In this document: in pieces, positions 34,513 to 43,447 of the stretch
Layout: every line of letters starts with the position of its first letter
Position numbering within the stretch: the stretch's first letter is position 1
DNA from: Andrena cerasifolii
Taxonomy: Eukaryota > Arthropoda > Insecta > Hymenoptera > Andrenidae
Assembly (NCBI RefSeq): GCF_050908995.1
Contig: NC_135121.1
Span: forward strand, 2,108,001 to 2,172,000
Length of the DNA stretch: 64,000 bases
Reading direction: 5' to 3'
The notes under the pieces: generated by a model
The model's database searches: none
The model's input: only the letters and a program-made list of their open reading frames with translations
Told to the model about the DNA's origin: nothing
Made by a program: the position numbers and the translations under genes

Positions 34513-34621
34513 ATTACATACGTCCTAGATTAGATTATAGGCTATTTATTTTTTTAGGCTTTTTTATTTTGGAAACATCATAAATAATTGCCGGGTGAAA
34601 CCGGGCAACGGGTCAGCTAGT

Positions 34622-35095
34622 ATTTGTATATTTTACAAGTGAGCATCCCGTGAACGAAATTTCTTTCATTTAAGCCGGCATAGGTATATTTGCAAATTAT
34701 TAAAAAAAAATTGCAACGCAGTGTTTTCGATTTTTGCTAGAGAATAATTAAAGGGGGAAACAGCTCTTCAAATTTCATCCAGTCACTCCCAAATTATTTG
34801 TTGACTCGAGAACTGCTTAAGCAAAAGTTGGTCGTTGTCAGTTTTGAACTTAGAATTGCGTCACAAAAGAAAAATTTCAGGATTCGTGTATTTAGATACA
34901 ACTCTGACTATATTTGTAACATTTAAGTTTATAAAGTATTCAAATAGTCTCAACCCTAACCTCAATAATTTAATTGTAATTAAAACTAAATTATTGATAC
35001 AATTAATTCAATTAAATGGACGATCGCAGATTTCGATTAAAATGCTTTTTTATGAATCGCGGTGGTCACGGTGGAACGATTAAATTGCGCATTTA
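34622..35095. other. Unassigned AT-rich spacer
   Basis: No gene or repeat borders recognised. The 82-codon frame at 34835-35083 is asparagine/isoleucine-rich, typical of chance frames in AT-rich DNA. Confidence 0.3.
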
Positions 35096-35311
35096 GGGTA
35101 AAGGTACCAGTAGTCGAGCATGTATCAGTAGTTGACAACTTTTCAGAAAAACCTGAAAAATAAGGTTTTTAGAAGTGCAACTATCTCGTTTCAACAGCGC
35201 TGCCGCGGCTCCCAATATCCACAGTTCGCCACTTCAAAAAACCTTATTTTTCACGTTTTTCTGAAAAGTTGTCAGCTCCTGATACATGGTCAACTACTGG
35301 CACCTTTACCC
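35096..35311. mobile_element. 216-bp MITE with TA target duplication
   Basis: Left end GGGTAAAGGTACCAGTAGT and right end ACTACTGGCACCTTTACCC, with TA at 35094-35095 and 35312-35313. The arms pair over about 85 bp each (TTGACAACTTTTCAGAAAAA, AATAAGGTTTTT). The end GGGTAAAGG is of pogo/Tc1 style. Non-coding. Confidence 0.9.
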
Positions 35312-35313
35312 TA

Positions 35314-35704
35314 GCTTGTTTTGCAGAACTAATGTATAAAGGTAAATTATTAGGTAATACACCGCAAATTATTTTTTGTGGTGCAATTGACTCTTAAGTA
35401 GTCAGTTGAAAGAGATAAGTAAAATCAAAGAAAGCGGTACACGACTACAAAAGTTTATACACTAAACACGTTTCCTTATTGTTGTAAATCATTCAATGTT
35501 GGCTACAGATTACATTGTGTATTTGTAGCGACTAAGGTGGGACACCCAAAGGTGGCATAATCAATGTAGGTACTTTCAATTGTTGCATGGTTAAAAGACT
35601 ATAAATTGAAATTTAAAAAAATTTGACTCTGCGAAATAGGATTACAGCCAACCCCAAATGGCCCACATGTAGGTATGCTCGTTGCCATTCCCCTATTCTA
35701 TGCT
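35314..35704. other. Unassigned spacer
   Basis: Nothing recognised between the MITE and the palindrome. The frame at 35613-35816 (minus) runs across the palindrome and is not credible. Confidence 0.3.
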
Positions 35705-35780
35705 TGCGGACCATCATTACCTCACCTCTGTATACACATATATATATGTGTATACAGAGGTGAGGTAATGATGGTCCGCA
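35705..35780. repeat. Perfect 76-bp palindrome
   Basis: From TGCGGACCATCATTACCTCA on the left to its exact complement on the right, all 38 base pairs match with no loop; the centre falls between 35742 and 35743 in alternating TA. Six bases further right begins the Tc1 element at 35786. No target duplication is visible, so this may be a minimal fold-back, a gene-conversion product or a repair-generated inversion. Confidence 0.95.
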
Positions 35781-35785
35781 ATATA

Positions 35786-37388
35786 CAGTAAGGAGCATAA
35801 CTGAACCAATAACCACTAGTTTTGTATAAATCTTTATTTATTGCTAAGAATATAGAAGAATATTAAAAAAATGAACATTATAGTAAGTTTTATTACAGTT
35901 AGAAGTAACATCAGAAATTTTTTCAATAATTAATCTCTCCTGGTTTAGCACACAAACAAAATGGATTGACTCGGTTTTGCACCACGTCCCATATTTGGCA
36001 ATATTTAATATATTATTTATTTTTAATATTTCGTCCACAACCCTTTTGCTTGCAAAACTGCGCTAATTCGCTTCGGCATACTTTCTATTAATTTTTTGCA
36101 ATAATCCGGAGATATTTTTTCCCACTGTTCTTGAATTCTATCGTACAAATCTGTGATTGAAGTTGGTTGGGAGTCATATGAATCCCGAAGTCGTCTTTTT
36201 AGTAAACCCCATAGATTCTCTATGGGGTTGAGGTCGGGGCTCTGTGCAGGCCAATCCAGAACAGAAATTTTTTTTGTACCGAGCCAATTTTTCACACTTT
36301 TAGCAGTGCGCTTAGGGTCTCGGTCATGCATGAAAATTACATTTTCATCTTCAAAAGGCATATTTTTAACAGCATCTATGAGATGATCTTGTAAAATATC
36401 CTTGTACATGTATTGATTCATGATGCCATTAATTCGGTGCAGTGATCCAACGCCAAATGCTGTTAGGCAACCCCAAAACATTAGGGATCCGCCTCCATGT
36501 TTTACCGTTTGCTTTACATGTCGTGGTTTGAGCGTTTCATTTTTACGAATCCAGCACCATGACATGCCATCTGAACAAATTCTATTAATTTTGGTCTCGT
36601 CTGACCAAATAACCCGTTCCCATTCAGTAATTGTCCAGTTCTGATATTTTTTAGCAAATTGCAAACGAAGTTTTATATTTTTCTTCGATAACATCGGCTT
36701 CTTTTTTTTCTTAATGCTTATAAACTCAGCTCCTTTGAGGGTTCTTTGTGCTGTCCACTTGCTTACTTGTATATCCGTATCTTCTTTTAATAATTTTGCG
36801 GCCATGGTTGCACTTGAAGCTTCACCAGATGTGGCAAACCGTATAATTCTTCGTTCATCCTGTGGTGATAATTTTTTTGGTCTTCCTCCAACATTTAATA
36901 ACATACTTTTACAGTATTTTTTTCTTATTCTCTGCACTGTCGACTGACTAACACTACAATTTTTCGCCGTCTGACGCGTTGATAAGCCGTCATTCAAAAC
37001 AGAAATTACTTTTTTTAAACAATTTGAAGCAATTTTCTTCATATTTGCTGTAATTCACTTGCGTACTTTTCCGTTCGACTGATTGCTAGAAATTGAGTGC
37101 TGAGACGTAAACTAATATTTTGTAAACATATCAAACTGCTAGATGTAAACATATTGCTGAAACATTCCACATAAACATTCCTTTTACGAACCGGTGCAAA
37201 ACCGAGTCAATCCATTTTGTTTGTCAGTGCTAAACGAGGAGACATTAATTGTTGAAAAAATTTCTTCTGTTACTTTTAACTGTAATAAAACTTACTGTAA
37301 TGTTCATTTTTTAATATTCTTCTACATTTTTAGCAATAAATAAAGATTTATACAAAATTAGTGGTTATTGGTTCAGTTATGCTCCTTA

Positions 37389-37391
<3 letters not shown>
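35786..37391 (-). mobile_element. Full-length Tc1-family transposon
   Basis: A 1606-bp element starting CAGTAAGGAGCATAACTG and ending in its complement, with TA duplicated at 35784-35785 and 37392-37393. Terminal inverted repeats are about 200 bp each (to TTGACTCGGTTTTGCA at about 35981 and TGCAAAACCGAGTCAA from about 37197), with visible differences of roughly 7 percent by eye. A single uninterrupted transposase gene fills the middle on the minus strand. The right TA opens onto a long (TA)n run. It looks structurally complete and is the only such element in the window. Confidence 0.95.
36023..37042 (-). CDS. Tc1-family transposase, DD34E, apparently intact
   Basis: 339 residues, the normal length of Tc1-family transposases, from an ATG at 37042 to a stop at 36023 with no interruption. 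Order of parts: an N-terminal paired-like helix-turn-helix region (residues about 5-110), with a GRPKKLS AT-hook-like motif at 53-59 between the two helical subdomains, then the DDE catalytic domain. Catalytic residues are visible: D148 in IWSDETKIN, D240 in FMHDRDPKRTA and E275 in SPDLNPIENLW, with 34 residues between the second D and the E. The glycine-rich box KHGGGSLMFWG lies at 181-191. The protein would excise and insert the surrounding element at TA sites in the nucleus. R241 replaces the usual Asn after the second Asp, the one unusual residue near the active site. A basic run at 111-115 may aid nuclear import. Whether it is expressed or active cannot be judged here. Confidence 0.95.
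   Translation of the reverse strand: MKKIASNCLKKVISVLNDGLSTRQTAKNCSVSQSTVQRIRKKYCKSMLLNVGGRPKKLSPQDERRIIRFATSGEASSATMAAKLLKEDTDIQVSKWTAQRTLKGAEFISIKKKKKPMLSKKNIKLRLQFAKKYQNWTITEWERVIWSDETKINRICSDGMSWCWIRKNETLKPRHVKQTVKHGGGSLMFWGCLTAFGVGSLHRINGIMNQYMYKDILQDHLIDAVKNMPFEDENVIFMHDRDPKRTAKSVKNWLGTKKISVLDWPAQSPDLNPIENLWGLLKRRLRDSYDSQPTSITDLYDRIQEQWEKISPDYCKKLIESMPKRISAVLQAKGLWTKY

Positions 37392-37451
<60 letters not shown>
37392..37451. repeat. (TA)n microsatellite, about 60 bp
   Basis: An uninterrupted alternating TA tract starts at the right target site of the Tc1 element. The transposon may have inserted into a pre-existing TA run, or the run may have expanded afterwards. Confidence 0.95.
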
Positions 37452-37452
<1 letters not shown>

Positions 37453-38595
37453 ATAGGTACCTATAGTGTTGCTCACTCGACACAAGTAACTTTTTGCCCG
37501 CAGAAAGTCAGAGCGTAGACACCGGGAGTACCTACCTACGTCATAAAACCGTCATCGGCATGCCAGATGAGACATGATGTCTCAGACATCCACTACAGAA
37601 AATCCTACATTTTCATAAATCTTTATGGTACGGGTCATTCCACGCGAAGCCGGACACTTTTCGGAGTAACATTTCGGATTTTGGTGCAACTTGGATATGC
37701 TGTAGTCTTGAGGGATATATAAACATTTTCTAGAAGGATTTTTCAAAATGTCAAAAATTGTGGATCTTACAGCTATTTGAAATATAGTGTTTACTTTTTT
37801 TTTAAAAAAATTGTAACTGTTGAAGTAACGAACTGATAAAGATGACCTTTTGGGTGCTTACAATGAAGACATAAGACTAGCTAATAAAAATTATTTCACT
37901 GAAAAAAAAACAATTTTTTGACCATTTGTTTTGCAATTGTTTAAACAAATGCAATTTTGTAATTGAAGACCCCTTTTTAAAAATTTAAAAAATGAGGATA
38001 TAGTCCTATTTGTCCCCTTTACGGATCCGTTTTCAAAAACGTGGAGACTTTAAAACTGGCGAAATGAAAATTATTTGAATGTAACGCTGCGTCAAATCAC
38101 ACCGGCTCGACTGGCTGGCAATGAGCCGCGCGGTACTCGCAGCGGCCAAGCGGCTATATCTGCTATTCTTATACAGAGTTCTCTAATATGCTAACTATTT
38201 GGAAAAAAGTGAAAAAGGAAAACTTTTCCTGTTTTTATACACAACATAATACGGTACCTTAATTTTTGCTGTTCGCAATATTTTTCCTTGAAACGAGGGT
38301 GACCTTCAGTTTTTTATATGGAATGCTATATATTTTATTACCCAATATGAAAGCGACTGTCAAGACAAATTCAACCATATAGTATACTATGACCTTCAAG
38401 GCTACACAAGGTTAGGAATGCAAGAAGAAATTCAATCTACTAGATAGGTCGATATATTTATTAAATGCCTATGTAGAAGCTAAAATAATTGGAATTTTTT
38501 AATGAAAATTTAACAGTACATTCTTGAGGATATGTACTTTCGAAAAATGTTTAAAAAAAGTCGATTTTTTCAAACCGTCTAACCAGAAGGACCCC
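37452..38595. other. Unpaired TTAA-type element end and spacer
   Basis: The right tip CTAACCAGAAGGACCCC precedes TTAA 38596-38599 in the same way as other element ends, so the left side of that TTAA is probably another TTAA element. Its left end was not found. Near 37638 the motif GGTCATTCCACGCGAA resembles a motif in the fold-back at 59012-60055. No coding exon seen. Confidence 0.4.
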
Positions 38596-38599
38596 TTAA

Positions 38600-39331
38600 G
38601 GGGAGGTTCCGGTCTAGAGTCCAACAAAATAGGTGATATTTAGGAATTAATTAAAGGAAAACTGCTACATATAATTTAATGGGACTTTTTGCAATGTATT
38701 AAGGATGTCTTAAATTATAGAAATATATTTTTTGTTTTATAATTAATCATTGCAGACGGCACTGGGGGAGTCGTTAAAGTCGAGGCGTGAAAAAATTCAT
38801 CCAAATCAGTGGAACCTATAGCACCTAAACCATTGGTCTGAAATAAAAACACAATGCCAGCTTATTAAAGGGCATGAAATTCGCTCGTGGACTAGACAGA
38901 AAAAATTAAAATATGACATTTTTGAGACAATAGCGACACTTGAAGTTTGAAGTCACTTTTTCCATATATTTTTCACCTTTTCAACGCCTTTGAAAATTAT
39001 AAATTTTCTCTTTTTTTAGATTTTACTGGTCTATCCACGAGCCAGAAGTATATTCTTCAAAGTAAGAAAAGTTTCAGTCGAATCGGATAATAACTTTTGG
39101 AGATACAGGTTCCACCGATTTGAGAACACTGTTTCGAGAAAAACGCGTTTAAAGTTTTACGTGTGCGCCGAGTGGCCGGGGGTTTACCCATGCATTTGCC
39201 GCGACTCAAATGCCTATAACTTCGAGAGTTTTACGAATTTCAACAAATCCTTTTAAACACGTATTCCGAAAAGATTGAACATTCGAAAAATGAAATAAAA
39301 AAAAAATCGACTTTTAGACCGGAACCTCCCC
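38600..39331. mobile_element. TTAA element, family D copy 2
   Basis: Begins GGGGAGGTTCCGGTCTAGA and ends TTAGACCGGAACCTCCCC, with TTAA at 38596-38599 and 39332-39335. The left half matches 31219-31952. The right half carries an extra segment (GTTTCGAGAAAAACGCG, ATGCATTTGCCGCGACTC) also present in copy 3 at 61255-61984. This is probably the fuller family form. Confidence 0.92.
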
Positions 39332-39335
39332 TTAA

Positions 39336-40105
39336 GAGAATCAGATGCGAAAATACTCGAAAATGTTCCCGATTAGCAACAAACGAAGACATGTATAAAT
39401 TACTTTTAACGTTCGATCCTTATATATCTAGTATAAGAATGAAATCATGTAGAGGAAGTGGTGAAAATATGGGCTAGTTAAAGTGTTAGGTCATAGTGGG
39501 TGCTTCACTCCATCGGCAAAGGTGTAAAAGTACCTACAACTGAGAAAGAGAAGGAGCTGTTGGAAACAGATAACGGGTTACATTTGTTTGGGTAACATGT
39601 TGCACTGCAAAACGTCTTAAAAGAACAAAGGAACGAATCTGAAAGATTTTACAGTATGTTTGTTTTATTTTTTTAATAATAATCTGGGGAACTAAGAGTT
39701 AGTTTGCTATGAGCACTATTTTGTTGACATTGTAAGCTTGCTTTCGCATAATTTTTTATAATGCATAGCGTCGTGTAGTAATGACTTTCACTGCTCTAAG
39801 CGTCTATGAGCAGGTGGTCTAAATACGGGTTATAAAGCTGAAGACGATTTCAGCGACGTGGAAACTCAGCAGAAGGGACACCCAGATAGGGGAGACCGGG
39901 GCAAAGTGACGCGGAAACAGTTGGACGTCGAATAAAATTTTTCCCTTTCAATAAAAATATGTGGAAATAGATTTAGAATATAATTTAAACAATATTGTTG
40001 ATAAATGACGAATAGCAAAAGTTAAAATAAACTTAAAGTATATTAAAATTCAACTTGAAAAGGAAATGCTAAAACCACCACTTTACCCCATATATGGGGT
40101 AAAGG
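39336..40105. other. Spacer with a pogo-style end
   Basis: At 39887 TA is followed by GGGGAGACCGGGGCAAAG, closely matching the end at 48333. The palindromic ACCCCATATATGGGGT lies near 40085. A partner end for this element was not established. No gene seen. Confidence 0.4.
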
Positions 40106-40116
40106 GGTTACCTTTA

Positions 40117-40250
40117 TGTCACCGACGATCATTTCACCGACAATGTTTTCATCGACACGATTTCACCGACACCGAGCTCGCCGACAATGTTTATTTACCG
40201 ACACGTTGAAATCACCGACAATCAGTTCATCGACATTGACACCGACTTCT
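40117..40250. repeat. Degenerate CACCGACA-type tandem repeat
   Basis: The motif TTCACCGACAATG and variants (CATCGACACG, CGCCGACAATG, TACCGACACG) recurs about eight or nine times with spacing near 13-19 bp. It borders the hAT-like element that holds the 15-bp satellite. Confidence 0.75.
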
Positions 40251-40259
40251 GCTGAATAG

Positions 40260-41435
40260 TAGGGCTCTTACTATTCGGATAAGTATCCGAGTATCCGCAT
40301 TGCTCCTTATAACTCGAAATCCGGATCGAAATCCGGATATCCGTATTTCGATCCGAGTATCCGAGTACCCGGTTTCGGATATTTTATCATCATGGCTGAA
40401 TAAAGCTTTCTTTATATCGGTTCTAATTAAAGAGAGCAAGTTTAACCGAAGTGATTAAAACAAGAAGTGCGAAGGGAATTATATTAATATTTTATTTACA
40501 GTTATACATTCACACTAAGATAATAACTTTGTATTTCGGTATGAAAAAAAAACAAGTTTATTTACATTTTCCGGTGACAAACATGATCTTCTGGTGGTTA
40601 CAATATTATCCGCTGTAAGGAAGACCCTCTCCGAAGTTATTGATGTTGCAGGTATGCATACATGGGTATTTTTTTGTTAAGGAAGCCATTTTTGGAAATT
40701 TCGTTTCTCTTAATTTCCCTTAAATACTCGGGTACTCGAATCTAAATTAAATAAGTATCCGGATAACCGAATATACATTTTGTGGGTATCCGAGTACTCG
40801 GATACTCAAGAGTCGGATACTCAAGACTCGGATACTCAAGACTCGGATACTCATGACTCGGATACTCATGACTCGGATACTCAAGACTCGGATACTCAAG
40901 ACTCGGATACTCAAGACTCGTATACTCATGACTCGGATACTCAAGAGTCGAATACTCAAGACTCGGATACTCAAGACTCGGATAGTCAAGACTCGGATAC
41001 TCAAGACTCGGATACTCAAGACTCGGATACTCAAGACTCGGATACTCAAGACTCGAATACTCAAGACTCGGATACTCATGACTCGGATACTCATGACTCG
41101 GATACTCAAGACTCGGATACTCAAGACTCGGATACTCAAGACTCGGATACTCATGACTCGGATACTCAAGAGTCGAATACTCAAGACTCGGATACTCAAG
41201 ACTCGGATAGTCAAGACTCGGATACTCAAGACTCGGATACTCAAGACTCGGATACTCAAGACTCGGATACTCAAGACTCGGATACTCATGACTCGGATAC
41301 TCAAGAGTCGAATACTCAAGACTCGGATACTCAAGACTCGGATAGTCAAGACTCGGATACTCAAGACTCGGATACTCATGACTCGGATACTCAAGACTCG
41401 GATATCCGTAAATCCGAGAAATAGTAAGAGCCCTA
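40260..41435. mobile_element. hAT-like element carrying a 15-bp satellite
   Basis: Ends TAGGGCTCTTACTATT and AATAGTAAGAGCCCTA are inverted repeats, closely similar to those of the hAT MITE at 62268-62602. The 8-bp flanks (CTGAATAG and ATAATAAG) do not match convincingly. The left 130 bp contains scattered GAGTATCCG/CGGATATCC motifs and the right half is a long array of a 15-bp unit with the same core, which suggests the array grew from the subterminal repeats. Confidence 0.75.
40790..41410. repeat. 15-bp minisatellite, about 41 units, with higher-order pattern
   Basis: The unit GGATACTCAAGACTC is repeated in exact 15-bp register with point variants (CATGACTC, CAAGAGTC, GAATAC, GATAGT). A characteristic variant block ending in GATAGT recurs at 40981, 41206 and 41341 (offsets 225 and 135 bp, multiples of 15), so several units were duplicated together. 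Because 15 is a multiple of three and the unit lacks stops in several frames, long open frames appear on both strands (for example 40742-41614 minus and 40780-41424 plus). I do not read these as genes. Confidence 0.97.
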
Positions 41436-42582
41436 ATAATAAGACTTATACCAGTAGAAGTTAAAGTACAGAGGGAGAATTTTCGGTGAAGTGTTTTCAG
41501 TGTTATATGTAGGCACACCATGCCTGTGCAGGTGTTGAAAAGGACGTATGCATCTCTGACTACTGTAAATACATCATCACCATCTAAGTTTATTTTTATT
41601 GGCATTTTGGACATGTTTTAAAAATATTCAGTCTGAAAATATGCAGTTTCTACTGTCCTTTTAGATTATTTGAATAGTAGCCCATATTGAGACCCCACGT
41701 TCAAAACCGAAAATTAATACTGTTATTTTAAACGTAAAATTTGAAAAAAAAACATTACTTTTTTCACCTTATTTCACTGCCATATAATAGAATAAACATA
41801 TTGAACATACAGATTCAAGTGTGGGGTCATAAAAATCTTCAACAGGTGCGGCAAAAATTCTGGAATAACAGTGGTAGTCCATATTTAAAAAAAAATTAAA
41901 AATTTAGACCTCGAAGCTGAGGCATTAATAAGTCATATTGAAAACATTAACATACCAACGCGATAAGAGCCGCATATTGCCAATATATTAATAATAACAC
42001 CTCTGTGATAATGTGTACCCCTTCTGATTAACTATCCCACCTTTACCCTACGAACTGACCGAACGTTGATAAATTTAAACACTAATAATTTGAACAGTGG
42101 AACGAGGGGGTAAATGATCGTTGCGTGATTATTTAGAGAGGGGTGTGCTGAAAATATTGCAATTGGTCCGAAAGTGAAACTTTTTGTCGTTTGGAAGATA
42201 TTCCTTGTCAAATTTAAAAAATGTCGCTGTTTTTGTTACTGCATATAAAATTATTTTTTAATCGATTATTAATATTAGTTACTAATAAAAGACTTATAAC
42301 TTGGAAACGAAAAGTTTCCCAAACATTTTACTTAAACCACTGTAAAGAGCATTAAATAAAGTACCAAATAAACAGTATGAATTTTTTTTATTACAAATAA
42401 CTTAAATAAATTGAAAAATAAATGAATGAATGTAAAAAATGTTAAATTATACATCATTAAAAAGGAATAATTTTTTCCTATTTTTTGGCGTAAAGTTTAT
42501 TCCGATATCTTAAAAAAAGACCCAAAAGGCGACAAATTTTAAATCCGGCCCACTGTGCGTAATGGTAGATATCGTAGGTATA
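41436..42582. other. Unassigned AT-rich spacer
   Basis: No gene, array or paired border found. The end ACCTTTACCC followed by TA near 42048 could be a lone pogo-style terminus. Confidence 0.3.
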
Positions 42583-42584
42583 TA

Positions 42585-43065
42585 CAGTTAGTGAAAAAAG
42601 TATTTGGACGCTTTTTAAAATCGCATAACTTTTTTAGAATTGGTCCAAACGACGTGAGTTTTTTTTTTAGAAGCTAGAAGTAAAAGTCGATTTTTCAACT
42701 TTTTTATATGAGCCTGTAATGGAAATTCAAAAAAACCGTGTGTAGATTGAAGTAAGTTATATACATGCTTAAAATTTCATCAAAATCGGTTAACGTTTTT
42801 CTGAGGTATGAACGCTTAAAGATCGCAGAATAAGGTAAAAAATCGTTGATTTCGGGAATATCGCGATTTTCGACCTTTCCAATTTTCAATCAACCTTTAC
42901 TATTTTTTTCGCTATTCCGACCAGTTGCATTTTTTTTCAAAACGACGAATCACGTCAGTTAGCAAACTAATCCTTCTGGCTTCTCAAAAAAACTCATGTC
43001 GTTTGAACCAATTCTAAAAAAGTTATGCGGTGTCAAAAGCGTCCAAATACTTTTTTTACTAACTG
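42585..43065. mobile_element. Tc1/mariner-type MITE, family T copy 3 (variant ends)
   Basis: Shares the interior and subterminal GCATAACTTTTTTAGAATT with copies at 2270 and 7426, but the outermost ends read CAGTTAGTGAAAAAAGTATT instead of CAGTGACTCGCATTAAT. TA borders are at 42583-42584 and 43066-43067. At 481 bp it represents a subfamily. Confidence 0.88.
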
Positions 43066-43447
43066 TACATTTGGAAAAAGCAGTTCGGATGTTTGGAACT
43101 TCAATTTTTTTACCTCTCGATGCAGAACAAAATCACTTTTCAAAAATTTCGTGGCTTGTCCTTGTTGAACGTGTTTGTAAAAAAAGCCTACAAAAATGTG
43201 CAACAAAATTTTTTATAATAATGTTGGGGACTGTTGTAGAAATAGTTTCCCGCATAAATGTGAAGACATGTTTTACCTTTCTCCAGAAAAGTTAGGTTAA
43301 AGTTAGAAAAAACGTATATAATTCAGCAATTTAATGGATGTCTACCTTCGAGAGAATAAAACTGAATTTAAAGTATGTAAAAAAAATGGTTTTACAAGTT
43401 ACACATTTATTAGTATTTTTTTTATATTAATTTATAATTTGAAGTGT

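Larger units (their letters stand above)
32104..34620 (+). mobile_element. Helitron-like element interrupted by nested insertions
   Basis: The 5' end TCCCTACTAATATATAAAA with the following TTTGTTTGTCCTTC and CACGTCCAAACGGCCGAAAG is the familiar start of short insect Helitrons. The 3' end has a GC-rich hairpin (GCCGGGTGAAACCGGGC) followed by GGGTCAGCTAG, and the insertion lies between A (32103) and T (34621), both canonical. Only about 210 bp belong to the Helitron itself. The remaining 2.3 kb is a composite bounded by ATTACATA at 32204-32211 and 34513-34520. Confidence 0.8.

Noticed and set aside
40790..41410. CRISPR array
   Set aside because: Regular 15-bp units with no unique spacers, in a eukaryotic genome; it is a minisatellite.
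40742..41614. Long open frames (up to 290 codons) in several frames on both strands
   Set aside because: They are produced by a stop-free 15-bp tandem repeat whose length is a multiple of three; there is no start context, domain or splice support.
39889..42048. One large pogo-type element from GGGGAGACCGGGG to ACCTTTACCC enclosing the satellite
   Set aside because: The two ends do not pair well enough; kept as separate lone termini.
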